DNA of 64,000 nucleotides from Trichostrongylus colubriformis (Eukaryota > Nematoda > Chromadorea > Rhabditida > Trichostrongylidae): assembly GCA_963978905.1 (NCBI GenBank), contig OZ022261.1, positions 22,565,686-22,629,685 of the forward strand, written 5' to 3'. Position 1 is the stretch's first letter; every line of letters starts with the position of its first letter. The notes under the pieces were generated by a model. That model saw nothing but the letters and a program-made list of their open reading frames with translations. It made no database searches and was not told the DNA's origin. The translations under genes were made by a program, and so were the position numbers. Below, in pieces: positions 30,990-41,225 of this stretch.

Positions 30990-32618
30990 CTACGCGTTTG
31001 TAGTCACCGACCGAGCAGACGTACACATAGCGACGAATGGAGCGAAAACGCATTTGAGTGATATCCATAAAACTTTGAATGTCATCATAATAACTATGGG
31101 TCCAAATAAATATATTAGACCGGTCACTATAATAATCGCACCAGCAATGAATATAGTAAATTTCCAGTGATCCATGATTGTTTTGAGTAATGGTTTCAAA
31201 TCAGGGATGTGGAATTGAGGAAACTGTAGCTCATTTACATGCTGTTCTTCTGAATTGTGGGAGAATACCGAATCGTTGGAAGCCGGGTGGTAGAATAAAT
31301 GCCCTATAAGAGTGATTTTGGACCTGAAACTCCCGCATGATATATAACACAAGTCTTGGATTATTGCTTCATTGAAGTTCAAATTGAGCTCTGTTGTTAC
31401 GTTTTCTGGACTACACTTAACAATAGTTGTGAAGCTGCTGCATCTGATTTCAGCTATTGACTTATAGTGGGAACTGCAGGACACTTTTACTTGTGCTCCA
31501 TGGAAACAGTCGTAGCACCCGGACAGCTCGCTCATTTGAGCAGTACACTGGTCTTCAGTGATGAACTCAGAGCTGTTCACTAAGATCTGAGATTCGAGTA
31601 GCAGAGTGACTTCTTCTAATGAAGTTAATATGAGATCACTTCCTTTAGTGCTCATTTCCATGAAACTAGTTCTTAACGGTAGGCGATTTGAGTCGTCAGC
31701 ACGAATACGACCGATCGTGTTTTCAGTGCACTTGCAATTGTGAGTCGATATTCCAGTGCTACAGGTGCACGCCACTTTATTTTCGCACTTACTGAACTTT
31801 CTCTGGGCATCATATCTCGTGGAACACACAACCGGTACTTGAAAGGATCCTGGTAAAATTAATGTTTCATTTCTCGACTGGGCGAATATTTTATTCATGG
31901 GTGAATGAGCAGGCCTTTGAACTGACACAATGGTCATGTTCAAAATGTTTGAAGCTGTTGTTTCGTATGGTAATAGTTGATATTCATGCTCTTCGGTTTT
32001 CCCGATTATATTGCTGATTACTTTGACTTGAACTGTGGGAAGCCACTCTTGGCATTCGAACACTTCGTAAATGTCATTGGTGAGTGGAACGTGAGCCACT
32101 TTGTAAAAAACACACGATTGTAGGGGTAGGAGGCAACCTGAGAGCAATCTTCCTTCAGCATAATCGCATGCAGAGTATCCGGGATAAATCCGTGACTTAC
32201 GGAGCTCTGGTATAGTTTCATTCGGTTTCAGTGAGTCACATTTGTTTAATGTGCATGATCCCATTCCTGCACATCGGTGAGAGTAAAATATCTTATGTTG
32301 CGTGTTCTTCGTAAAGAATTTTGACACTTTGGCACATTTGAACTCTAGTGAGGATATCTCTATGCTGATCATGCCCACAGTTCGGTTACGCCTGTGGATG
32401 TCTATGCACTGCTTTCTTTGTATCTTATTGAAAAGCAATTCGCGTCGAAGCTCATAGGAGCAGTCTCCGTTCTGGTTACAAACTATTTCTGTGGAGTGTC
32501 TGGAAAACCCATGTTGACATGCGTTCGCTGAATGAATCAACATAGACAGCATACATGCTGTGACGAGTATGCGACCGCTTAACGGTGTGGGCTGGTACGA
32601 ATGATTCCGTGAGTCCAT
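30990..32618 (-). CDS. BEL envelope-like glycoprotein, phlebovirus Gc (G2)-type
   Basis: 542 codons from ATG 32,618; the frame is open five codons further up to a GTG. A signal peptide (ILVTACMLSMLIHSANA) leads into a very cysteine-rich ectodomain with several N-glycosylation motifs. Features of the phlebovirus G2 family are visible: an early HRCAGMGSC motif where the class II fusion loop lies, paired cysteines in the middle, and a membrane-proximal SGCYDCFHGAQVKVSC motif. A long hydrophobic anchor (FTIFIAGAIIIVTGLIYLF) and a short tail follow. Such envelopes are known from nematode BEL elements of the Cer7 type and are thought to have come from phlebovirus-like viruses. The frame is unbroken. 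It begins 19 nt after the gag-pol stop in another frame, so expression would need splicing or reinitiation. Confidence 0.85.
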   Translation of the reverse strand: MDSRNHSYQPTPLSGRILVTACMLSMLIHSANACQHGFSRHSTEIVCNQNGDCSYELRRELLFNKIQRKQCIDIHRRNRTVGMISIEISSLEFKCAKVSKFFTKNTQHKIFYSHRCAGMGSCTLNKCDSLKPNETIPELRKSRIYPGYSACDYAEGRLLSGCLLPLQSCVFYKVAHVPLTNDIYEVFECQEWLPTVQVKVISNIIGKTEEHEYQLLPYETTASNILNMTIVSVQRPAHSPMNKIFAQSRNETLILPGSFQVPVVCSTRYDAQRKFSKCENKVACTCSTGISTHNCKCTENTIGRIRADDSNRLPLRTSFMEMSTKGSDLILTSLEEVTLLLESQILVNSSEFITEDQCTAQMSELSGCYDCFHGAQVKVSCSSHYKSIAEIRCSSFTTIVKCSPENVTTELNLNFNEAIIQDLCYISCGSFRSKITLIGHLFYHPASNDSVFSHNSEEQHVNELQFPQFHIPDLKPLLKTIMDHWKFTIFIAGAIIIVTGLIYLFGPIVIMMTFKVLWISLKCVFAPFVAMCTSARSVTTNA

Positions 32619-32637
32619 TCCTAGTGATTCCACTGAT

Positions 32638-35600
32638 CTAGATCTTGCTACACTGTGCTACACTGGATTTCCATTGTTTCTTAGACCGCGCAAGAAATCT
32701 CGATATCCAGGAAATGGTCAAAATTGTGGCTGTGATGAAGATCAGTATCATGGCAACCGATAACAGAGCACCAACCGGCCAACAATGTGGGTTCCCAAGC
32801 AATGATTTTGAAAGAAATTTACTCGAATGGAGACAGAATTCTGGGGGATCGCATGATAACGCTACCATGTTGTTGTTATGGATTAGTTTCACGTTCACTT
32901 TCGCGTTGAAAGGAGAAATGGGCAGTTTATAAGTCATTTCTTCGCTCACATTTATGAATGTTTTACATTCTCTGTTAAAACATAGACTGAAGGTGTCCCT
33001 TGGTGGGTCAATAGTGACCTTTCCGTTTCCACATTTGATGTGAGAACTATGTGTTGAGGCTATAGTTATCAATGTCATGAGTATTGCTAACGGCAACACT
33101 GATGAACTGTTAATGATTCGATTTGAGGTCGACCGCTTATTATGTACATGTATGACCGAGTGATTTGTTACATCTTCTTCGATATCTGATACTGCCGTAT
33201 CTTGAGTGCATTCGAGATTTTTCTCAAACTCTCGTATGACTTCATACGCTCTAGTTTTTGCCCGTGTTTCTAGAGGCAGTCGAGGAGTGTGTGTCCTTTT
33301 ATCATTGTGCTTTGATGGAGCTGCAATTTCGGAGTCGATAGAGCTTTTTATCTCAAGAGGATAAAGCCGATTTATTGGGCGATGAAGAATTTTTCTATTT
33401 GGTAGCAACAGTTTGACTGACCTTATAAGCCCGTCATTACTGGTGATGTTCTCAACAACTCTCCCATAGGACCAATTCCCTCGCGGTAGAAAATCCTCGC
33501 CAATGAGTACAATTTCACCAACTTCGGGGATACTTCTTGAAATGTGCCTCTTCTGTTTGAGGTGCATTTTTTGTGATTCTCTGAGGCAGAGTAGATAATC
33601 GTTGTTCCACCTTTCCCAAAATTTGTTAGCGATCTGTTCAGAGGAAGTTAGAGCTTCTTTAGCTTGCTTTACTGTCTGAATTACTTCCGGATCGTATACT
33701 TCATCATCATTTGTGATATCTTCGGCATATGGAAGAGAAAACTTCATACTTCCTTGAAGGAAATCGACTGGTCTCAGGGGGATCTCGGATATATCCGTGG
33801 AATTTAACTTCGTCAAAGGACGAGTGTTTATTATTGCCTCTATTCTGGCCATGGCCGTGCACATTTCGGTGAATGTTAATTTTTTCCGACCCACGCTTTT
33901 GTTTAAGCATTTCTTTACTGAGCCAACCAGCCTTTCCCAGACTCCACCCATCCATGGACTTGCTGGAGGGTTGAAAATCCATTTTATACCAGCTGATGCG
34001 CAGTATGACATCAAAGGATTGCTGGCTGTGCTTTCATTTTCAAACATGTCGGTGATCATTTTTGAACCGAGTCTAAAGTTAGATCCACAATCGCTGCGCA
34101 TGAGCGTGGGGACACCACGTCGTGAAACAAAGCGGATGAAGCTGTTGAGAAACGCTCCTGTTGTTAGGTTTTCTACCACTTCAAGATGCACTGCTCGCGT
34201 AGTCAGGCATGTGTAGAGGCATACATACATGTGTTCGCTACTTCTCGAAAGAAAGGGACCCATAAAGTCGCAAGCAGAGTTTGCAAATGGTTTGGTCACC
34301 ATAACTCTGTCCTTTGGGAGCGGTGGCATCACCGGAGCACCGAATGGCAGTCCTTGCCAACGTCTACAAACAGTACAATTTTTGATAGCCTTCTTGTACG
34401 AACTCGATGGGCGTACTACCCAAAATCGGTTTCTTAGAACAGAAAGCGTGTGATCTTTGCCGCAGTGTGCATTTGTTCTGTGTATGTCTTGTAGAATCAG
34501 TGCCGTGAAAGGGTGATCATGAGGCAAGAATATGGGCGAAATAGCATCAAACGGCAACACAGAGTTTTGCAGCCTTGAACTGAGTCTGATGATCTCTTCA
34601 GAGTCTCGCACGATTTTTTGATGTTGAAAACGTTTTTGTAAGTCCTCACAGTCTATATCTCTATGTATCTGCTGCATTACCGTTCTTTCAGCGAGTTTCA
34701 TATCATGAGCCGAGACCGCGTCTTCCAAATCAAACTTATTGACTGCAATGGTTTTGATATGAGCAGCCGTAACTCCGTTAGTACGATTGACCCATTTGTG
34801 AAGGCATTTCCCTACACGAGCTACTGTGCGTAGCAATGTATTTAAACGCGAAAAGTGAGATATTTCGATAAGCGTTTCGGTTGGCTTTGACTTTGTCATT
34901 GTGTTGCTTTGCAGTTCAACATGATTGCAAGTACCTTGAGCTTCTTGGTTTTCGAGCTCATTGATTGGTTTGAGCATCGCTGCTTTTTTACTATCAGATA
35001 GCCATTCAGGGCCTCTGATCCACATGTGGTCAGGTATTTGTTTGGAAGAGAGTCCTCTAGTACCGGCATCCGCGGGGTTAAGCGAAGTTGGAACATGCAT
35101 GAAAGTTACAGTGCACATGTTCGCTTCTAAAGTGGTTTTGAGTTTCATGATTCGATCACGCTGGTTTGCTACGAATAGAGGTAATTTTCTGTTTGACTTG
35201 ATCCAACACAGTGCGATTTCGCTGTCACTTACAATGGTTATCTCTTTTATACGGTAATTGCTGGCCTGCAGAATAGAATTTCCGAGACGAAGGGCGATTA
35301 ACACTCCAAGTAATTCTAGCCTTGGTATTGTTTGCGGTGCTTTCTTTGGTGACAGCTTGGTTTTTCCACTCACAAGACAAGTGGACATTTTATCTTTAAA
35401 AACTACATATGAACATGTAGCGATAGCCTCTTTACTTGCATCTGCGACTCTATTTCCTGTTGTTAAGGTTCTCGGCACTGTTATCTCGGCATTATTGATT
35501 GATTCGCATAAGGCATTCCATTTTTTATGAAGATCTGTGGATATGCGGTCATTCCATTCGGGATATGAGGTGAATATCTCTCTCATCAAGGATTTGAGAT

Positions 35601-38600
35601 TAATTGTAAGTGGTCCGACAAGGCCGAACGGGTCGTACACAGAATTTATCTGACTGACTATATCCCTCTTTGTTAAGACTGGCTTTAATTCGAATTTGGT
35701 TCTCACCGAAAATCGGTCGGTGTCGGTATCGTAATCGACGCCCAGGATTTTCATTTTTCCTGATGGAGCACGGTCGTGCTTTGGTATGGCTAGGTTGACA
35801 TCACGTGAATTGGAAATATATTCTCGGAGGTTCATGCCAATTTCGGATAACATTCTTTTCGACTCTTCGTACTTACGAAGGATGTCTTTCTCAGTTTCTC
35901 CCTGAAGCAGTATGTTGTCAACATATAAGTTTCTGCTAATCTCTGTGGCTAGATCTGTATTTGTGGAGCGCAAATATGCCAGGAGTGCCATATTCAAAAC
36001 ACTTGGTGACGCAGTAATGCCGAATGGTAAGCGATTAAAGCGGTATTCTATTATGTTTGACCTCATGACGGGCTTCGAAGTATCTTTGACCCAAAGAAAG
36101 CGGCACAAGTCTTTATGTGAGTCCTTAAGCCTAATCTGCGTGAACGCGGCTTCAATGTCGCATAGTAACACAAATTTGCTGAAGCGACTTGAAATAAGTA
36201 TATCATGAATTTTGTTCACAAAGGATTCTCCTTTGTAAATAACATCATTCAAAGAGAATTGTCCTCTTTTCTTAGAGGAAGCGTCGAAAACGATTCTCAG
36301 AGGAGTCGCCTTATGTGGACGCCACACCGCTGAGTGGGGCATATAGTAGGTACCTATGGCTTCTTGGTCTTTTCCGAAAACTTGTTCGATGATTCCTTGG
36401 TCTTCGTAGTCTTTCAGAATCTTGGAATACCAATACGATTGATCACGATTTAATTTTAGCTGATTCTGTAAGGATGCCAATCTTTTTATGGCAACGGAGT
36501 AGTTATCTTCCAGCTGTGTAACATTATTTTTCAAAGGAAATGGTGCTGTGACATGTCCATTTTCGAAGGAAATTGAGTTTGAGTATTCCTCAAAATATTG
36601 CTGGACTTTGTCGTCTGTAGCGCACTCATCGGAAGAGATTCCTAAACCTTCAAGTTCGAAGAGTTTTTCCAACATTTGGCTCTCTGAGCCTTCGTGAATA
36701 GCGGTCAGACCATATGTAATATTCTGGTGATTTGAAGTACTATCTAATTTACCACGACCGTAGATAGCGGGACCGAATAAGGTTTTGGCGATACGAAGTC
36801 CAGAGGGTGTGCTTTGTGGAGCTCCGTCTTCGACAACCAGGTCGTAATATCTGTCAAGACCCACTAGAATTTTGGGTACTTGCAGTTCTCCATTCAGTTT
36901 GGAATTAGCAATGCAAATTTGGTGATGCTCGAGGAAACTGGCATCTTTTTGGGTTAACTTTACCGAGGGAAATCCGCCTGTTATGATTGGTTTGGTTTGT
37001 ACAGTGAAACAGACTTCTTTACAGTACGCTGATCGGACTCTTACTGGCACAGTTGTGCTGTCGAATCGTTCTGTGTGTCCTCCGATGCCTGACATAATGC
37101 AAGTTTCTGTAGAGAGTTTGGGAAGACCGAAGTCATTCGCTAGTTTCTCCTCTATGATTGTTTTGTGAGCTCCAGTATCGAAGAAGAAGAGCACTTTCTC
37201 AAATCTGCTTGTTTCGTTATTCCAGAGATTCCCTTCTGCCGTCATAAGTATCAGTTGTTCACTTTTATTACTGCTGGGAATTGGAGAGCGGTCGTAATCC
37301 TGCTCATCCTGTGTGACCTGTGTGTTGGTCTGTTGAAACCTTCTTGTATCATTGTTATTACGGTTATTGAGTCTGTTATCGGCTCGTTGTCTGCCTCCGT
37401 AACTCTGCTGAATGGCCTCATTTCTTGGCGGCTCTTGATTTAAGAGCGGTGGTCTGGCGATATTACCGAAAGGCCTGCTCACCAGACACATACTTGGATG
37501 ATGTTTTTGACCGCAATTGGAGCAGTTAGGTTTGCTACACTGATTGCTAGAATGGTTACTGTAGAAACATTTCCAACACAGACGTTTTTCTTTGACAATT
37601 TCACGTCGCCTTTGGATGTCGGTGACAGTTCTGCATGCTACAGAAACATGGTTGTTACGTTCACAGAAGACGCAAGTTCGAGAAACTCTTTGGCTTTGAA
37701 TCCTGGGTTCTTTAGCAAACCTCGATTCATTTACATGTTCCCTGTTAGGACCCCAATGCGTTTCAACAAATAGTTTGGAAGATATTTCTTTCTCCATTAG
37801 GGCTATAAGATCTCCAATAGTTATGTTTTTGTTGCTTTGGTATTGCGCCAGAACGTCTTTGACTACTGCATAAGGGAACTTTTTAATGATCGTTTCGGTC
37901 CACATAGGATCGCTAGTTAACCTGATGTCATAGTCAGTGGACACCATCTGATTCACGAGTGCTTTGATTGAGTCTAAGCAATCATCACAGCTTTCAGCGT
38001 TATGAGCAGCAGCCTTCAAGTCGAACAATTTCTGCACTATTTTTGATCTGTTCACCGGTCGGTTACCGAATTTGTCCCTGAGTGTTGTTATAATCCACTC
38101 GTAATTTTTTGCTATTGGCTGTATACCTTTAACGGCTTTCTCAGCCTTCCCCCTCAAGCTGTCTTTAAGGAGAACGATTTTTTCAATAGTGCTCAGGTCA
38201 TTGCTGGCATGAATAAGTGATTCGTATACTGCCCAATATTCTGGGAACTCTTCTTCGTTACCATGGAATTTCGGCAAGGTAATATTGGGCGGTTTGATTG
38301 ACCGCATTCCTGAACTGCTGCTCAGATTAGGAACTTCTGAGGTTCCTTGAGACCAATTTGTCCCATTTGTGCTTTGGACTGATGCGTTTTCGATGCTATC
38401 CCTAGAAGACGGGAGCTTAAGTTTCCTCTGTGCTCTTCCTAGATTTACTTTTGCCTCTGTCAGTTGGCCTTCGAGAGTATGAATGAACTCTTCTGCAGAG
38501 GCCAAGTGTTGCGAGTACTGTGACTCTTTATCTATTTCATGGAGTTCGGATATTAGATCCTTTTGGTCTGATTTCTTCGCGTTACTGTATTGGTCTTCCA

Positions 38601-38814
38601 TTTTATTGACCTTTTCCTGAATATTTTCGACAGCGTTCCGTATTCTGGTAAGCGCTGATGTAATAAGAGTTGTATTGGCTATTGCCGTTTCGTATAACTC
38701 TTCCTCGTTTTCAGGATACACTAGGTTTTCTCCGTAACACTCGTACTTTTTCAGAAGGTTGGCCAGTGCGGTTGCACTTGCAATCATTGGTTTTCTGTAG
38801 AAATGGAATGACAT
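32638..38814 (-). CDS. BEL/Pao gag-pol polyprotein fused to a transmembrane module
   Basis: 2,058 codons, uninterrupted, ATG at 38,814. Order by rough residue: coiled-coil gag start (70-135), DUF1759 (about 170-320), three CCHC-type knuckles from about 381, aspartic protease with FDTGA near 545, reverse transcriptase with YVDN (not YVDD) near 966, RNase H (ADASKEA...SDSEIALCW), integrase HHCC zinc domain, integrase core with the Asp, Asp, Glu triad (ACDFMG, RSDCGS, VWERLVG near 1,628), then DUF5641 near 1,735. The last 155 residues are unusual: a hydrophobic run near 1,908, an ectodomain with seven or more cysteines, and a membrane anchor near 2,013-2,036. This tail precedes the Gc-like ORF and may be a Gn-like partner. 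The element encodes all enzymes needed for its own copying in the cell. Confidence 0.95.
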   Translation of the reverse strand: MSFHFYRKPMIASATALANLLKKYECYGENLVYPENEEELYETAIANTTLITSALTRIRNAVENIQEKVNKMEDQYSNAKKSDQKDLISELHEIDKESQYSQHLASAEEFIHTLEGQLTEAKVNLGRAQRKLKLPSSRDSIENASVQSTNGTNWSQGTSEVPNLSSSSGMRSIKPPNITLPKFHGNEEEFPEYWAVYESLIHASNDLSTIEKIVLLKDSLRGKAEKAVKGIQPIAKNYEWIITTLRDKFGNRPVNRSKIVQKLFDLKAAAHNAESCDDCLDSIKALVNQMVSTDYDIRLTSDPMWTETIIKKFPYAVVKDVLAQYQSNKNITIGDLIALMEKEISSKLFVETHWGPNREHVNESRFAKEPRIQSQRVSRTCVFCERNNHVSVACRTVTDIQRRREIVKEKRLCWKCFYSNHSSNQCSKPNCSNCGQKHHPSMCLVSRPFGNIARPPLLNQEPPRNEAIQQSYGGRQRADNRLNNRNNNDTRRFQQTNTQVTQDEQDYDRSPIPSSNKSEQLILMTAEGNLWNNETSRFEKVLFFFDTGAHKTIIEEKLANDFGLPKLSTETCIMSGIGGHTERFDSTTVPVRVRSAYCKEVCFTVQTKPIITGGFPSVKLTQKDASFLEHHQICIANSKLNGELQVPKILVGLDRYYDLVVEDGAPQSTPSGLRIAKTLFGPAIYGRGKLDSTSNHQNITYGLTAIHEGSESQMLEKLFELEGLGISSDECATDDKVQQYFEEYSNSISFENGHVTAPFPLKNNVTQLEDNYSVAIKRLASLQNQLKLNRDQSYWYSKILKDYEDQGIIEQVFGKDQEAIGTYYMPHSAVWRPHKATPLRIVFDASSKKRGQFSLNDVIYKGESFVNKIHDILISSRFSKFVLLCDIEAAFTQIRLKDSHKDLCRFLWVKDTSKPVMRSNIIEYRFNRLPFGITASPSVLNMALLAYLRSTNTDLATEISRNLYVDNILLQGETEKDILRKYEESKRMLSEIGMNLREYISNSRDVNLAIPKHDRAPSGKMKILGVDYDTDTDRFSVRTKFELKPVLTKRDIVSQINSVYDPFGLVGPLTINLKSLMREIFTSYPEWNDRISTDLHKKWNALCESINNAEITVPRTLTTGNRVADASKEAIATCSYVVFKDKMSTCLVSGKTKLSPKKAPQTIPRLELLGVLIALRLGNSILQASNYRIKEITIVSDSEIALCWIKSNRKLPLFVANQRDRIMKLKTTLEANMCTVTFMHVPTSLNPADAGTRGLSSKQIPDHMWIRGPEWLSDSKKAAMLKPINELENQEAQGTCNHVELQSNTMTKSKPTETLIEISHFSRLNTLLRTVARVGKCLHKWVNRTNGVTAAHIKTIAVNKFDLEDAVSAHDMKLAERTVMQQIHRDIDCEDLQKRFQHQKIVRDSEEIIRLSSRLQNSVLPFDAISPIFLPHDHPFTALILQDIHRTNAHCGKDHTLSVLRNRFWVVRPSSSYKKAIKNCTVCRRWQGLPFGAPVMPPLPKDRVMVTKPFANSACDFMGPFLSRSSEHMYVCLYTCLTTRAVHLEVVENLTTGAFLNSFIRFVSRRGVPTLMRSDCGSNFRLGSKMITDMFENESTASNPLMSYCASAGIKWIFNPPASPWMGGVWERLVGSVKKCLNKSVGRKKLTFTEMCTAMARIEAIINTRPLTKLNSTDISEIPLRPVDFLQGSMKFSLPYAEDITNDDEVYDPEVIQTVKQAKEALTSSEQIANKFWERWNNDYLLCLRESQKMHLKQKRHISRSIPEVGEIVLIGEDFLPRGNWSYGRVVENITSNDGLIRSVKLLLPNRKILHRPINRLYPLEIKSSIDSEIAAPSKHNDKRTHTPRLPLETRAKTRAYEVIREFEKNLECTQDTAVSDIEEDVTNHSVIHVHNKRSTSNRIINSSSVLPLAILMTLITIASTHSSHIKCGNGKVTIDPPRDTFSLCFNRECKTFINVSEEMTYKLPISPFNAKVNVKLIHNNNMVALSCDPPEFCLHSSKFLSKSLLGNPHCWPVGALLSVAMILIFITATILTISWISRFLARSKKQWKSSVAQCSKI

Positions 38815-39062
38815 TTCTATAATTTAATATGATTCGCTGCTGTTGAGCGGCTGTTCTATAAGGATTAGTTAACAAAGAATGCAATAGGAGCGCTGCTTTT
38901 GAGCTTATTCCTATGTATAGATAAGTCTGCTGAATTCAATGAATTCAACAAACACCAAGCTGCTGTTGAGCTATTGGTCTTCACAAACTTTGTTTGTGGT
39001 TTTAGGGCTAACTGAGTCCCTAGGACAGACAATTGCTGACCTTGTAAACGGCTTTATTTTAG

Positions 39063-39073
39063 CCGATGCACCA
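39063..39073 (-). promoter_or_regulatory. Primer binding site for tRNA-Gly
   Basis: Minus strand TGGTGCATCGG, five T residues after the 5' LTR. It is exactly complementary to the 3' end of animal tRNA-Gly (CCGATGCA plus CCA). Confidence 0.9.
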
Positions 39074-39078
39074 AAAAA

Positions 39079-39293
39079 TGTGGTGGCTAGGCGGAAGGGT
39101 GGCGCCTTTTTTATAATCGAGAGATATTATCTCTCTTTTTGAATACAGTGGTGGTTCAGTGGACAAAGTTTTATCCTTATAGCGCCGAAGAATATGTACC
39201 CTTACTCGGGTAGGACGTAACAGGTTATGAGTATCTTAGCCCCGCCCCTTATGGAGCGGGGGTAACCGCGGGTTCTGGCCACAAGCCAGAACA
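39079..39293 (-). repeat. 5' LTR of BEL element
   Basis: 215 bp. On the minus strand it opens TGTTCTGGCTTG and closes CTAGCCACCACA. The promoter should be here. No sequence difference from the 3' LTR was seen. Confidence 0.95.
39107..39115 (-). promoter_or_regulatory. Candidate TATA box in the BEL 5' LTR
   Basis: TATAAAAAA on the minus strand, 28 nt before the LTR boundary. If used, transcription would start very close to the LTR end, leaving a short U5. The assignment is by motif only. Confidence 0.35.
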
Positions 39294-40541
39294 TCCTAAG
39301 CCTACGCGAGGGGAATCTCCTTTCCCCAGACTTAGACTAACACCAGGATAACAAAAAAACTCGAATTTGCTTCATCAAGATCATTTCATTGCAAAATTCG
39401 AACCCGATTCGGCTGACGCTGACTTCTCTGCGCTCTAACCATAGCGTCAGAGACATTTCTCCATAATCTCCCCATTGCAAAAATGAGTGATAAAAGCTCC
39501 TGCTGGGATCTCGATGATCCGATAATGCATTTCTGATAACCATTGTGCTACCACCCTATGAAGCAATTTCGTCGCCACACTTTCATTTTACTGTGAGGAC
39601 TTTTTCAAAAATCATCGCACGGTCAGACACCAGGCGGAAGAATAGTCGACGCTCACTTTTGGAACTGGTCCCGGACGGAAGAGTAGTCGACGCTCACATT
39701 TTGAATTACTGTATCCGAGGGTCGGCAACGTATAATCTTGTCTTGGAGTGCGCTTATTCTACACATGTGCATTGAATTTAATCGAGGCTACTAGTTGTTC
39801 GTTTGTAAAAGTAGAGCAGTGACCACGTGGCCATGTCCATCCCAATGTCTCGAGTTTGGGTCAAAATCTCAATTTGGATAATATTTTATACATAGGGCTA
39901 ATTGAGTCTCCTGAGCACGAATATCACACTAGTTTCGCACGAATACGCCTGGCACGCGTGCTAGGGGCCGAGGAGTTCAAACACGTTACCACTGAAAGCT
40001 TGTAAATGAGGTCACTTTGGTGCACCAGCAACGAAAATTGCAGTCATAAATAAGCGCGAATAGTATAGCGCTGGACAAAGAAAATCAAGAAAATGCAAGA
40101 GGGAAGATGCGAGGGGAGTCGGACCACAAACGCCCCTCCACTGTGCCAGTGCCAGTCCACCTCACTATTCATTCGACCATCCAAACACTACAAGTGATCA
40201 GACTTGTGCTTCCCTTATAAGTACTCTATGCTTCGTTAACCGGTTACCAAAGGCGACCCCACATTTCGGATCCAGTTCGCATTGTTTTTGGCGAAGGTTT
40301 GAAGGAACTCTTCTGGTATGCATATACTGAAGGTCACAGCTGGAAAGCTCTTCAACAAACTGGTCAAAATTGCTTCATTTCAAGTAACTTTTGTCACTCA
40401 TTCTTTGACTCCCTCGAAACCATTTAGCCGAATTTGAGACCGATTTCTTGCTTCATGTATGTGACCATATAAAATGAAAAAAGCCGTTTTGAAAAAGCTC
40501 GCCTTGACCTGATGGGCCTTTCTTGTAAGAGGTGGATATGA
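39294..40541. mobile_element. Inverted-repeat element R5, copy 1, right part
   Basis: First about 160 bp continue the interrupted S1 SINE on the minus strand (B-box GGGTTCGAATTTTG). Then comes the partner of the nested inverted repeat near 39,695-39,747, followed by 39,790-40,045, which matches 46,480-46,700 of copy 2 inverted. The terminal repeat is at about 40,424-40,541. A 40-bp unit with AGTAGTCGACGCTCAC is duplicated near 39,645-39,700. No coding capacity is visible. Confidence 0.65.
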
Positions 40542-40889
40542 GCGCACTCGTCATTGGTGAAGGGGTACCGGAATGTGTCTTGGACGATTGGTCTACCCTC
40601 CATTAAATGAGCAAGCGTTGCTGGAGGAATGGGACTTGTCGTAGTTGCAGAATTCTTCACAAATTCTAGTTTTTTCAGTGTGAGATGACCATCAACGACC
40701 AACCTGTGACGATCTTCGCGAGCACCCTCAAAGAGGATGGTGTTACAGTTGTAAGTTTGTTACTTATCCACCTCGTCTATGAATTCTTTCTGCTATGAGC
40801 TACACGTGCGTCAGCACTGTCCAGCTGGGTCATCGCGTCACACAAATTGCGTCGCCGCGCCTGCCAAGTGTCTTGCTGGTCCCCTTGTG

Positions 40890-41225
40890 ACTTGAAGGCA
40901 CATTACGCAGTAATCAAATGGGTCGATTTACCTTCATGGAGCAGTAGACCCTTGGGTAACTGGTCTGGCTGCACCTTTTTCGCGTCGTTCCAGGCGCTAT
41001 CATGGCCCTACACCTGCTCGAACCAACTGCAACGTTGCCCATTTTGCTCAGTTTACCAATAAGAGAGCTCAAGAGAGTGGCGTAGCAGTGGGTTCAAGCA
41101 GGTATAAGGCCGTGACTGCGCACCGGGGCGACGCGAAAAAGGTGCAGCCTGACTAGTTACCCGAGGATCGTTTCAACAAGGTAAATCGACCCATCAGATT
41201 ATCGCGAAGTGTGCCTTTGATCGTG
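40890..41225. mobile_element. Inverted-repeat element, about 335 bp
   Basis: Imperfect arms of about 110 bp: the left arm contains GGGTCGATTTACC and GCACCTTTTTCGCGTCG, and the right arm reads CGACGCGAAAAAGGTGC and GGTAAATCGACCC. Outer ends share AAGGCACA. Non-coding. A single related end (TTAAAGGCGCATTACGCG) occurs near 18,394, so a family is likely. Confidence 0.6.

Larger units (their letters stand above)
30087..39293 (-). mobile_element. Complete BEL/Pao LTR retrotransposon with envelope-like genes
   Basis: 9,207 bp. Both LTRs are 215 bp, start TGTGGTGG, end CCAGAACA and look identical base for base, which implies a very recent insertion. Flanks are GCCTA (30,082-30,086) and TCCTA (39,294-39,298), a 5-bp target duplication with one mismatch, or 4 bp plus one base. 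Order on the minus strand: 5' LTR, primer site for tRNA-Gly, gag-pol ORF, envelope ORF, small zinc-knuckle ORF, G-rich tract, 3' LTR. Integrase with DUF5641 after RNase H and the absence of a chromodomain fit BEL/Pao and not Ty3/Gypsy. It interrupts an S1 SINE, as the intact SINE at 17,640-17,690 shows. Confidence 0.95.
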
